Shown: positions 47,050 to 58,237 of the stretch, in pieces
Numbering within the stretch: the stretch's first letter is position 1
Layout of the letters: each line of letters opens with the position of its first letter
Source of the DNA: Otatea glauca
Lineage: Eukaryota > Streptophyta > Magnoliopsida > Poales > Poaceae
Reading direction: 5' to 3'
Assembly: GCA_036346275.1 (NCBI GenBank)
Contig: CM070717.1
Span: 4,585,178-4,649,177 of the forward strand
DNA: 64,000 nt
Notes under the pieces: model-generated
Databases searched by the model: none
Told to the model about the DNA's origin: nothing
Seen by the model: the letters and a program-made list of their open reading frames with translations, nothing else
Program-made: the position numbers and the translations under genes

Positions 47050-50000
47050 GATTCGGACGGAGATAGAAAAAGATCGGGAAACTCGGCTCTAAGATCCTCT
47101 TCTCGCTCCCAGGTTGCTTCCTTCTCAGAATGAAAACTTGATCACACGGCTTCGGGTTCTACGCTCCGCTTCATCCAAGATTCTGATCGGATACTCGAGA
47201 TAAGGGAGATCTTTCTTCAGTTCCATCTCTTCAAATGGCAACTGTTCTTCAGGCACTCAAAGGCATTTCTTTAGCTAAGAAACATGTAAGACTTCATGCA
47301 CATCTGACAATTGCGAAGGAAGTTTTAATTTGTAAGGAACTTCTCCTCTTCTGGCAACCACTGGAAATGGACCGATATAGCGAGGTGCAAGCTTCCTGCT
47401 GACTCTGAAATGACGCATTCCCTTTAGGGGTGAAACTTTCAGATACACTTGATCACCAGGTGCGAAGCTCAAATCCCGGCGACGATTATCAGCATAACTT
47501 TTCTGCCTTGACTGAGCTGTTTTTAAATTCTAACGAATCACTCTGACTTGCTCTTCTACTTCCTTCAGAATGTCAGGCCCAATTACTTGTCCACCCTCTG
47601 TCTCTTTCCAATACAACGGTGTTCGGCATTTTCTTTCGTAAAGAGCTTCAAAAGGTGCCATCTTTAAACTTGACTGATAACTGTTGTTGTAGGAGAATTC
47701 TGCATATGGCAAATTCTGATCCCAAGAGGCACTATACGTCAATGCACAAGCTCTCAGCATATCTTCTAAAATTTGATTTATCCTTTCTGTTTGACCATTT
47801 ATTTGAGGATGGTAAGCAGTACTGAAATTCAGATTTGTGCCTAATACTTCATGCAATTTCTGCCAGAACCTCGAGGTAAACTGGGACCCTCGATCTGACA
47901 CAATCTTCTTTGGCACTCTATGTAAATATACTATTTTAGCCATGTACAACTCTGCAAGTTTATCGCCAGAATAGGTGGTCTTTACCGGAATAAAATGTGC
48001 AACTTTTGTCAACCTATCCACAATGACCCAAATTGAATCATATCCAGACTTAGTTCTGGGAAGTCCACTAATGAAATCCATTCCAATTTCTTCCCATTTC
48101 CAAACAGGAATCTGCAAGGGTTGCAATAAACCGGCTGGTCTCTAATGCTCTGCTTTAACAAGCTGAAAAATATCACAATGTGCCACAAAATCAGCAACTT
48201 CTCTTTTCATATTGGTCCACCAATATTTCTCCTTCAAATCTGCGTACATCTTGGTACTTCCCGGATGAATAGAATAAACTGAATCATGGGCCTCCTTCAA
48301 AATTACATCCTTGATCTCTTTTTGATTAGGGACTACTATTCTTTTCCTTGACCAGACAGTACCTTTCTCATCTTCAGAAAATTCAGGAAATTTTTCTTTC
48401 TTCATACCATCTTTTAGGTATGTGATACCACTATCATTCTTTTGAGCCTCTCTGATCTGATCTTCCAGGGTTGAATGCACTTCGACATTGAAAACGCAAC
48501 CTTCATTTACCAATTCCAAGTTGAGGCGTCGAACTCTTCATGAAGTCTTTGGTGACTTTCTGAACCATAACATTGTTGCAATAACTTTTCCTGCTCAAAG
48601 CATCCGCAACAACATTAGCTTTTCCGGGATGATAATAGATACCAATATCATAATCTTTAACTAATTCCAACCATCTTCTCTGCCTCAAATTGAGATTCGG
48701 CTGAGTAAAAATGTATTTCAAACTCTTATGATCCGTATAAATCTCACATCGATTACCAATAAGATAATGTTTCCAAAGCTTGAGTGCATGAACAACTGCA
48801 GCTAACTCCAAGTCATGAGTTGGGTAGTTTTCCTCATGGGGTCGCAGTTGTCTTGAAGCATACGCTATAACTTTTCCTTCCTGCATCAGAACACAACCAA
48901 AACCTAGCTTTGAAGCATCACAGAAAACTTCAAAATCCTTCTGAATATCTAGCAGAACAAGCACAGGTGTTGAAGTTAACCTCTTCTTCAATTCCTGAAA
49001 ACTCTGCTCACAAGATTTCGTCCATTCAAACTTCTTCTCCTTCTTCAAGAGTTGAGTGAGAGGTCTCGCTATCTTGGAAAAACCTTCAATAAAACGCCGA
49101 TAATAGCCTGCTAATCCAAGAAAACTTCTAATATCCGAAACTGACTTGGGTTGCTTCCAATCCAAAACATCCTTCACCTTTGCAGGGTCTACTGCTACTC
49201 CTCCAGCAGAAATGACATGACCCAAGAAAGCAACTTCCTTCAACCAAAAATCATATTTACTGAATTTAGCATCAAGCTTATGCTCTCTGAGCTTTCCCAA
49301 AATTATCCTCAGATGATCCTCATGCTCTTTCTCATTCTTGGAATAGATAAGAATGTCATCAATAAAAACGACAACAAACTTATCCAAAAACTCCATAAAC
49401 ACCTTATTCATCAAATTCATGAAGTATGATGGTGCATTTGTTAATCCAAAGGACATCACTGTAAACTCGTACAATCCATAACGGGTAGTAAAGGCTGTCT
49501 TCGGAATATCTTCTTTTCTTATCTTGAGCTGATGATATCCCGATCTTAAGTCTATTTTTGAGAAAACCTGAGCTCCTTTCAACTGATCAAATAGATCATC
49601 TATCCTTGGCAAAAGGATACTTATTCTTTATTGTGACCTCATTCAGTGATCTTTAGTCTATGCACATTCTCAGGCTGCCATCCTTCTTCTTAACGAAGAT
49701 TACCGGTGAACCCCAAGGTGATGAACTTGGTCTTATAAATCCTTTCTCCTGCAGTTCTTCAATATGTTTCTACATCTCTGCTAATTCATTAGCAGGTAAC
49801 CGATAAGGCCTTTTTGATATAGGAGCTGTACCAGGTACAAGCTCAATTATGAACTCAATGTCCTGGTCTGGTGGCATACCAGGCAAATCTTCTGGGAATA
49901 CATCTGGGTATTCATTTACTATAGGCATATTTTCCAAAGTTGTACATTTCAAACTGTTTAGGGTACTACCCTTCTTTGAGGAAAGATCAGACACGAATTA

Positions 50001-50410
50001 TACACAAATTCCATCAGGACTGGTAAGGGAGATAGATCGATTAGCACAGTCTATCTGTCCTTTAAACTTGGTTAACCAATCCATCCCAAAGATTACCTCT
50101 ATTCCCTTGGTATTCAATAATATTAAGTTCGCTAGGAACTTTACCCCATTTATAACTATATCCGATTTTGGACAAACAGGAGTAGTTTTTAATTTTTTTC
50201 CAGGAGATTGAACTAATAAAGGGTTTCTACGCTGAACTGTACCCCAACCATGCTTTCTGACCAAATATTCTGATATGAAAGAATGCGTAGCACCAGAATC
50301 GAACAATACTGAAGCAAGTACTGAGTTGACAAAGAACTTACCATACACCACATCAGGTGCGTCTTGAACTTCTTCAGCAGTGACGTGATTAACACGTCCT
50401 CTTCCGATGG
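47050..50410 (-). pseudogene. pol: TE-4 protease, RT, RNase H, integrase (degenerate)
   Basis: The protease has LFDSGATHSF (about 50300). A stop lies just before the RT region (TAG after NELAEM, 49770). RT then has a TAA in the MCID-RSLNEV motif (about 49658) and an extra T causing a frameshift at about 49612. From 49612 the frame is open through FIDDIL (about 49360), RNase H (FCDASKLGFG, TDHKSLKYIFTQ) and DALSRKSY to 48503. Integrase pieces follow at 48519-48142 and 48126-47530, with HPGSTKMY, VDRLTK, SDRGSQF and TERINQ. The zinc finger reads CDIFQ where CxxCQ is usual. The chromodomain end (47250-47050) survives only as EKEATWEREEDL with stops before it. Confidence 0.9.
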
Positions 50411-50446
50411 TGCGAGAAGTATGCGGAGTCTACGGCGTTCCTCTTC

Positions 50447-51585
50447 CTAGAGCTGGTCTTTGGGCGCAAGTGAGTAGATCGAGTTGAACCAGGCGGGGTC
50501 ACGACTGGCGCTTCGGGGACGATTACTAGCGTAATGTACCATCTCCCTGCAGTTAAAGCATTGGACTCCTGCAGTTGTTGCGTTGCTCTTCTGAACTTGA
50601 TTTCCTGTATTATTAGCAGGGGCTTGAGTGAACTGACGAGGAGTGGACATTGGGGTCCTGGAAGTATTGGTGGCTCTTGCTTTCTTTGGGTGAAATTTGG
50701 AAAGAAACGGGGTTTGGAGCTACTGGCACCACGCTACGTTTGAAACATCAACTTCCTCTTTCTTGATTCAAACAGCTGACGCTTAGCATCCTCTTGGATC
50801 AAAGCCTTGTTCACCATGTGCTGGAATGAAGGGAAGTCATTTGATACCAGTTGTACTTTGATATTGGGGTCAAGACACTCCATGAAGCGCCAAATCTTAG
50901 CCTCATCCGTGGCAACATCTTCGGTAGCATAACGAGAAAGCTGGGTGAACCGATTCAGATATTCTGAGACTAAAAGGTTTCCTTGCTGCAGCTTGTGAAA
51001 GTCACGCCTCTTCATTTCCATAATCCCCTTGGGAATATGGGTAGCCCGAAAAGCTTCCACAAATTCATTCCAAGTGATGCTCTGGGCTTCCTCGTGGGCA
51101 GCAAGGTAATTTTCCCACCAACTTGCAGCGGTTCCTTTCAACTGATGAGAGGCATATAAGACACTCTCAAATTCATCACACTGGGCTAAGTAAAGCATCT
51201 TTTCTACATCTTTTAACCAATCGTCAGCCTCCAAAGGGTCCACTGATCCTGCGAAAGTTGGGGGTCTTGTCCTCATGAATTCCCCGAACTTAGACTGGGG
51301 TGGCTGAACTGCGGCCTGAGCTGGGACTGCTTGAGGCAGATTCAGTGCATTTTGCGTCAAAGCTTGTAGAATTTGCATTTGCACGGCCATCATCTGCTCC
51401 ATGCTTGGCGGCTGGTTCGGGGGTGGGGGTGGCACTTGGTTCTGCTGTGCTGGAGGTGGCGGTACTTGGTTACCTTCCTGGAAATGCTACTCCACAAGAA
51501 CTTCCTCTTGAATCTGCACTCTTCCACGACCACGACCGCGGCCTCCTCTTCTTCCTCTGCCACGACCTCTGCCAGGGTTCTCCAT
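50447..51585 (-). pseudogene. gag: TE-4 gag (degenerate)
   Basis: ATG 51585 directly follows TTGGTTTCAG, an acceptor-like sequence, and opens a Gly/Arg-rich N-terminus (MENPGRGRGRG). A TAG at 51489-51487 breaks it. The same frame then carries the capsid region (ADDWLKDVEKML, AASWWENYLA, SEYLNRFTQLSRYA) down to 50734. A frameshift leads to a zinc knuckle reading CFNCREMVHYASNR, where the last Cys is replaced by Arg. No functional Gag can be made. Confidence 0.87.
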
Positions 51586-52102
51586 CTGAAACCAAGGACG
51601 GAAAAAGCACGAGGAAAGAGGGAAAAACAAAGATAAGAAACAGGGCACTAAACAACATCCACCGAAACAAAAACACAACAAAAGAAAGGAAACTCCAACT
51701 AAAATCTTTATTTAAACCAAAATAGCTTTTTTTAAAAAAGGAAATGGCTATATCACAAATGCATAAAAGCACGATACAATCCATCGCACAACTTATTCAT
51801 CGTTCCAAACGTGAACAAAAGGAAGGGTGCTAAGCCAGACTAACTACTTCCCCCGCTCTCCTAAAAAACACGAGGGGAGGGATCCTCCTCACTCCTGTTG
51901 TAGGAAGGGCCAGCAGTACAAGAAGGTCCTGGCTCTCCAGGAGCAGCCAAAAATCCTAGGGAAATCCCCAAGGATGGCTCGCGGTGCACGGACTTCCGTG
52001 CGGTCACACGGAGCAGCGGACCTCTGCGACGCTTGACTCGCGGGGCGTCGGGAGTTAAACCCCGAGGCGGAAGCTCTTCACCAACAGGGAATGGAGGCGG
52101 TG

Positions 52103-52666
52103 CTACCGGTGTGCCTCCTGCACAGGGGCCAGAAGAGGAAGTGGAACTGTTGCTCGCTGAGTCTCCTTAAGCTGATGGTTTTCCTCCCTTGCAGCAGCTA
52201 GCTCCCTACGCACGTCCTGGAGCTCAAAAGAGATGTGAACATAGGCGTCATCCTGCGCCCGGATGAGCGAACCCATGCGCACTATCATCGGGTTAGTCTC
52301 CAACTCGAAGCTCTGGAACTGGCTGTGACTCCTCCCAACCTGGTGTCGGGGAAAGAGCCTGTACGGGGTGTCGTCCAGCTAAACACGATAACTCTCACCC
52401 AAGTGGATGAGAGCCTCTCTAGCAGCATCCTGAAGCGCATCTCCAAGCATCAGTCGTTCCGAGGTGAAGTAGTGAGGACGATCTTCTACCTGTCGTCGAT
52501 GCCTGGCGTAGACAAGCAACTTGACTTTCCATGAATTATAACCAAGGCTGGGCACAGAAGTGCAATGATACTTCGGACGATGAGGAAATCCCAACTCCTG
52601 AAGCATCAAAGATAACTCCTCACAGAATCCTCCAGCCGATGCGGCAAAGGTGGTGTAAACTAACAT
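52103..52666 (-). pseudogene. TE-4 ORF0: dsRBD-like ORF upstream of gag with one in-frame stop
   Basis: ATG 52666 directly follows AAATTTTTAG, an acceptor-like sequence. The predicted order is helix EELSLMLQELG, then P-K-Y-H, then WKVKLLVYA, then a final helix with ALQDAAREALIHL. Of the three ORF0 copies in the window this one looks most like a canonical double-stranded-RNA-binding motif. TAG at 52381-52379 interrupts the frame. The same frame continues with a charged coiled-coil (FELQDVRRELAAAREENHQL, about 52220) and Pro-containing end to 52103. Equivalent to ORF0 of TE-1 and TE-5. Confidence 0.6.
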
Positions 52667-52875
52667 CTAAAAATTTTGAAACGGGACAAGGTCAGTAAAC
52701 AAATTTCAAATGAAGGATGAGGTAAAGACCAGACGCTAAGACAGAAAAGGTAGAAGCAAAGGAACTTAAAAAAATTTATAAGTATACTTAAAAAAATTTA
52801 TAAGTATATTTTTATAAAAATATTAATCATTAAGGCTTTGCCATTCTAACTAAGTAGCGTCCTACAATCGTCCAG

Positions 52876-52887
52876 GCTTTGATACCA
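52876..52887 (-). other. TE-4 primer-binding site
   Basis: TGGTATCAAAGC on the minus strand lies 4 bases after the LTR end. It has one mismatch to the initiator-Met consensus, the same base as in TE-1. Confidence 0.85.
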
Positions 52888-52891
52888 CTTC

Positions 52892-55393
52892 TGTGGGACC
52901 CCGTATTTACCATCCGGAATCTCCTGTGTATTTCTGTACTAGTCCCAGATCAGTTGCTAATACACACAGTGAAGCAGTGATGATCATACCCAGAACAGAA
53001 GGAAAAGGAAAAAAAAATAGCGTAAGTATAAATTACCAGCCACATGGCTATTTATTACATCTCTTGGCCACATGACCAGAGTTCTCAGCAGCGGAAACAA
53101 AAACAACAAGATAAAACCCAAAAGACACCACAGGCGACGACTACGGGAGCGCGCTTAATTATCTTGGCGATCTCCAACGAACTCCTCGCCATAGAACTCA
53201 CTGTCTTCGACTGCATCTTGGTAATTCTCTGATGACAAAATTTTGTGTAGCAAGTGAGTACAAACGTACTCCGCAAGTCTGGAAAAATGCAACATGTAGG
53301 GCTTTCCAAGGAAAGGCTTAATAGGGTTCTTTTGTATAAAGCCAAGTTTCATCGAACTATACTTAATAATAATTTTCACAATTTAAATTTTAACAAATAT
53401 TTTAACAATAGAATATATCTATTATTTTAGCGAAGGTTCTAACCACCATCGCTAATATACTGGCTCATGACTCTATCCATCATGATCAAAACATGTTCCG
53501 TCTACCTGATTGGCTCAATCCGCCAAATAAACATTCGAGAGTTCTAACCACTCCCGAATCCCAAAACATCAGTTACTTTGAAAACCAAAACCAAGTCTAC
53601 CAGTATGAAAGCATTCTTCGCTTTGCCTTTGACCGAAGGCACGGCTATTCGAATAGATTTACTCTGCAGAGGTGTACAACTTTACCCACAAGACATGATC
53701 ATCTCTTTAATGCCAAGCGCTACGAACACACTTCCATTGGTGTGCCGGCAAAGAGATCATGACAAGGCCTTTACAATGTATACGCCTAACCCGACCCACC
53801 CGCAGAGGTTTCACCGCTGTTAGGGTTCCATCCACCCAGTACAGAAGCCCCCTCTTGCGCCGTGTGAGAAATACGACTTGCCTCCATCCGGCACTCACAT
53901 TCCAACAACTAGCGAGTCTAAGTTAGGTTTCAGCCAGGTCGTACCCATTATAAACTTGTGGTTGCACGGTATTGCTTAGAATGGACAAACCGGTACCAGT
54001 GCTCCATCCGCACCTGCCCGACAAACCATTCCGCCCCAATCTAAACAATTTTTATTTTACTTTTATTTTGCAATCACGGCAGCAATCACCTTGCTACAGT
54101 TTTGATAAAACACATTTCAACAACATTTTAGAATTTATCTCACCATAGGCATTTTGATCAACGTCAATCCTAAGCATAGTCTATCGTACGAAACAAGGTT
54201 AATCACATAATACATGATTTCATGATTAAATCTTAAGGTTACAAAGTCATGGTAATCAAACAGCAAGGATGTTATTTCGAAATGGGCATAACTAACATTC
54301 TATATTTTAACATCATCAGTTTATATAAATAGCCATGCAAGTTGTAAACATTTTATAAAACAGTTATAAACAATGGGATCAACGTGCGTCAAGGAGACTT
54401 GCCTTCATCGATGAAGTGCGCTGCGCTGTTCTGGAGGTCTTCTCCTGCATCGACGACAACGACCGCTTCTTCGACTACGCGCAAAACGGTGCACGAAATG
54501 AATAAAATAAAATAAATAGAAACTAACAATTATAATAAAAATACAGGTAGATAGAGGATGAATTTAGATAAATTTAGCAATTTGAATCACTCTATTCGGA
54601 GTTACGACGGAAGAGAACGGGTTATTTGAAGTTGGATTAGAAAGAAAAATCACAAAAAGGAAAAAACACTGTAGTGGTACTATTCACTCGTGAATAATAG
54701 AGAGATGCTAGGCATGGGGAGAGAGGGCCAAGGGGCGGCCGGCCAGCGGAATGTGGAAGATAAGGTGAGCATCATGTAGAGCTCGACGCTGCGAATCCAA
54801 AAGTGAAATCAGATTTCGATGAGGATTACTGGAGATGACAAATCGACGCCGCAAAGATGGTTAGGCCGACGGTGTTCAAACGTGAAATTCGTTGCCGTCC
54901 TGAAATGAAACCCAGATTTTCTTGAGGGCTTTTGATCTTTGCCACAATATGCACAAAATGGCGCGAATGGAATTTGATATAGCTCACCGGGACAAGGTGA
55001 ATCAAAGGGACAAGGTGAGCACGGGGTAGAGGACCGCAAGACGAAACTTTTAAGTACCCGCACGTCCGGTGAGGTAAAGAAACGCCCGAGATAATGACCG
55101 AGTAATAAATTATCATTAATGCTTAATTGTAGCCGTTTCGCTCGGATTAAGGATGGGTAACGGCAAGGTATTTGATCTCCAATACGACGTCGTCACGATG
55201 CTTCAGCTCCCACTTGATTTGATGCAGCAATTAGGAAGTTATGAATATTTTTCTTTTGGACATTGAAGACGAGAGATACGTGAAAATAAAACAGACGCCG
55301 GAGGTTAACGATGCTACTGTAGCGCTGATAGGTAGGACAAATAAATAGTTCTAAGAACAGAGCAAGAAGGATAAAATATCAAGAAGCCTCTAA
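52892..55393 (-). repeat. TE-4 5' LTR, truncated at its start
   Basis: It matches 29907-31992 and then 46220 to about 46756. The match stops after AAGAAGCCTCTAAA (55393), about 260 bp short of the expected TGTAACATCCC start. GAGGG at 54924-54928 is the unoccupied form of the TE-5 target. Confidence 0.88.
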
Positions 55394-56630
55394 AGATTCA
55401 GATAAAATATCTGAATCTTTATGATCTATGGATTTTGCTTGAACTTGTTTATAATTTGTTTGATTTTACCTCAAGTTAATCTGAACTTTCTGAAGAAGTC
55501 TTTCTGGATGACTTTTATATTTCTTTATGTTCTCAAATAAATTTCATCCCAGGCATTCATTTAGGGGGAGGATAAAGTAGTCTTTATCATTCAAACATTA
55601 TAGCTAGAATAACCGTACTATTAAGAGGGATTTGATTCCCAAGCTAATTCAAACACCTTAGCTATATGGCTATATTTTAGCTTGGGAATTTGATTCAAGC
55701 CATATAGCTAGAATAACCGTACTATTAAGAGGGATTATACACAAGTAATAATCTTGGTTCATATGCAAAAATCACTAAGATTACTTGGAGCATAGGACAT
55801 TTCATATCTCTCATTCAAAAATTCATATCTTCCCTGTCTTGGCCAAAAAGAGTTCTTTCTCAAACCAACTTCATTTAGTTCGGCGTTGAAAAATCAAGTA
55901 TCAAGTTCTAACCGAGGCACACCATGTACACCGGACCGACTTTTTCACTCCGACGCTAAGAACTCTCATCTGATTTATTTCAACCGATCGTACACCGTTC
56001 ACAATGGACCGATCTGAATTCATCCTTGTCTTCAAGTCCGGCGTATGTTGTCTTTGTACGTCGGATCAACTTTTTCGATCCAGCGCAAACGTGATTCTCT
56101 CTGATAAAAACCAGCGGCTTTCCCTTCTACGCCGAACCAACATTTTCAGTCCGGCGTGTGTATATATTTCATCATATGACTCATAAACCTTAAAATACTT
56201 ATAAAAAAGACAGTAGTTGACCTGTCTCATCCATCCTGCCAAACCCCAACGGGCAAATGGCAGGTACAACGGTTATTTTTGTTCATGCTTTGTATATATA
56301 GTGCTTGAGTTCACAAACAGATAAAGCTTTGCACACACACATCCTTGACATTGTGGACACCGTTGACATCGTTCAAATCATTTACAACTCTGTGATCTTT
56401 AGCATTTATGAGCTTTCATTCCATCAAAGAGTTTGAACTTCAACTCATAAACCTCAAACATTCATTCTGAACATTTAGAGTGTTTGCTCCAAGCTAAGTC
56501 TAGTTTGCATCCAGCTAGTGAACCAAGAGACAGGGCTTGTGGATAGTCTATTACTCTTGGTAACAGTTGTTCCTAGATGGTTGGAGAAGTTGTTGGTGCG
56601 ACCTATCCAAAAGGGATTGTGGAAGGTCAC
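55394..56630 (+). mobile_element. Ty1/copia-type (Maximus/SIRE-like) 3' end and LTR remnant
   Basis: There is no ORF. TTTAGGGGGAGGAT at about 55561 resembles the purine tract near the 3' end of large copia elements. Downstream are a TATA-like TGTATATATAG at about 56290 and an apparent transcribed region. Three copies of a motif like CGGACCAACTTTTTCAGTCC lie near 55930, 56060 and 56140. Two exact 33-bp copies lie at 55600-55632 and 55704-55736. The remnant is cut by TE-7 at 56631. The clade is a guess from these features. Confidence 0.45.
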
Positions 56631-57153
56631 TGTCGACTTTTGTAGTCGGCAATAAATTTATGGGGTAGGCGCTAAATCTCAAACTCGAAGGTCACACAAG
56701 ACAAGGGTTTTAGACAGGTTCAGGCCCTCAGCGATGGAGGTAACACCCTAATCCTGTGTGCTGGGATTATATGGATCTCTTGGATCTTAGGACGCTCGAA
56801 GCGTAATGCGCTCCGGGCGATATGTGGTATGCTACGCTCTATGGCTCTCTCCTTTATCGTTGCCTGCCCTCTCCCTTATATAGCGGGGTGGGGTGGCTTA
56901 CAGAGTCCCGATCGGATCGGATATTCCGATCGGTTGTTAGATTCTAGTCGGTTACAAGATAGAGTTTACTCCTTTATCTACCCTTTCAACTACTCGGATT
57001 ACAACTGTATCTTTTATATCCAAACACACGCTCAACTGTACATACGACGTGTCCCTTTCCATATGGTATCCTGCCGTGTGGTTTATTCTCCGGGCCTGTC
57101 CTCTCTTCTTCTTTAGGTTTGTTTCACGGGTGCCCGGATTATTATATTCCACA
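56631..57153 (-). repeat. TE-7 3' LTR, 523 bp
   Basis: On the minus strand it begins TGTGGAATATAATAATCC and ends AAAAGTCGACA. A TATA-like CTATATAAGG (56875-56884, minus) lies in the sense direction. The tract ACTCGGGGGCTAC directly precedes it. Confidence 0.82.
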
Positions 57154-57168
57154 GTAGCCCCCGAGTGC
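57154..57168 (-). other. TE-7 polypurine tract
   Basis: AGCACTCGGGGGCTAC on the minus strand ends at the LTR start, as in other Tat-type elements. Confidence 0.7.
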
Positions 57169-57560
57169 TTCATGATCCGACTGCTTTGTTCCATACTCTC
57201 TGCCTGAAATTCCGACTGGTTTCACTATCCAACCGAAGATTTTTATACCACAGGCGAATTATGAAGAACTCGATTTCCGATTATTTTTTCAAACTCAACC
57301 CTTTATTGAACAGTCTTCGCTGTGATTAGCTCTACGAACTTCTTTTTGCGTCACGAAAAATAATAGACTTACTATCTTTCCCGCTCAAAGCCTTTTAATC
57401 ATAACAATCATCAGGGCGGTCTTCGAGGTCGCCTTGTTTTCCTGCGCCCACTCGATTTGCTGAAGAAAATCCTTCGTCTTCCGGAATCGCATTAATTCTC
57501 AAGTCTCTTCAGCTCCCAACGCTTTAAATCCCGGCGCTCATTCCAATTTCATCAAATCGC

Positions 57561-57569
57561 CTATAAAAA
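57561..57569 (+). promoter_or_regulatory. Internal TATA box antisense to TE-7 pol
   Basis: CTATAAAAAG lies 75 bases before ATG 57644, preceded by GCGCTCATTCC and followed by a pyrimidine-rich leader. It looks like a promoter for the plus-strand small gene. Transcription is not shown. Confidence 0.45.
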
Positions 57570-57643
57570 GGCGTTCCAACACTTCAGAATATATTTCTCC
57601 GCCTTTCGCTCTCCGCTTTTTACTTCCAACTTTTATCTTCATA

Positions 57644-57856
57644 ATGCCTCAGTGGTATCATTACGCAGAGGTAGACCCTAGGCTGGTCAAACGATGGGAA
57701 GAGTTCGACCGAGCTTTCGACGAGCTGCTGGAGGAATCGGCGAAGAGGCGCGATGGCGAGGTCGTCAATGTGCTCATCAGGGCCGTCCCTGCCCTTAGCA
57801 GGGCTAGGATTCCCCTTGTTGAAGCACTTGGCCAGGCGCGCCGCAGGGAGGTGTAG
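57644..57856 (+). CDS. TE-7 small antisense ORF, 70 aa
   Basis: It starts MPQWYHYAEVDPR and is rich in charged residues and probably mostly helical (KRWEEFDRAFDELLEE, about 16-31). It has no membrane segment or metal motif. A TATA box and pyrimidine-rich leader lie just upstream. It lies between the 3' LTR and the minisatellite, opposite in direction to pol. I do not recognise the family. It could be the start of a longer spliced gene or a chance frame, though the promoter-like context favours a real one. Confidence 0.45.
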   Translation: MPQWYHYAEVDPRLVKRWEEFDRAFDELLEESAKRRDGEVVNVLIRAVPALSRARIPLVEALGQARRREV

Positions 57857-58237
57857 TTCCTTTTCTGCATACAATCTCTCGGGCATAGTGCCTGAAAAAA
57901 TATATTGTACATAACGAAGAAGTACATCTTGTAGAAAAGTTTCTCATCCATCTTTTGGCCATATAATAATTCCATTCTTGAGTATTTTTAGACTTTGTGT
58001 GCTGCTTCTTCTTGAAAAAAGACATCGCCGACATAACTTAGGTTTCAACTCGGAGGCACTTCGCGAACCTTGGCCAGCCGATTTGTCATCTGATTGTTGC
58101 GAAGCATGGCTTCCAGTCTCCCCCGGAATGTAACAAGGCCATCCTGATTCGTAGTCAATCGATACTTGAATCCCTAGAACACAGCTCAGGTTTACCTGGT
58201 GCGTTTCGTTTATGTGATTATTAGCTGAATGACGCCT
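57857..58237. other. TE-7 spacer
   Basis: Non-coding sequence between the small ORF and the minisatellite. Minus-strand ORFs here are extensions of the repeat frame and carry no domain. Confidence 0.4.

Larger units (their letters stand above)
29907..55393 (-). mobile_element. TE-4: Ty3/gypsy chromovirus, interrupted by TE-5 and truncated at its 5' LTR
   Basis: On the minus strand the order is 5' LTR (52892-55393, first bases missing), primer site, ORF0, gag, protease, RT, RNase H, integrase, polypurine tract and 3' LTR (47016 down to 46215, then 31992 down to 29907 after TE-5). TE-5 sits in the 3' LTR. The left flank ATAAA (29902-29906) should be duplicated at the far end, but that end is lost. 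Pol is closest to TE-2 and TE-5 by eye. Confidence 0.88.
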
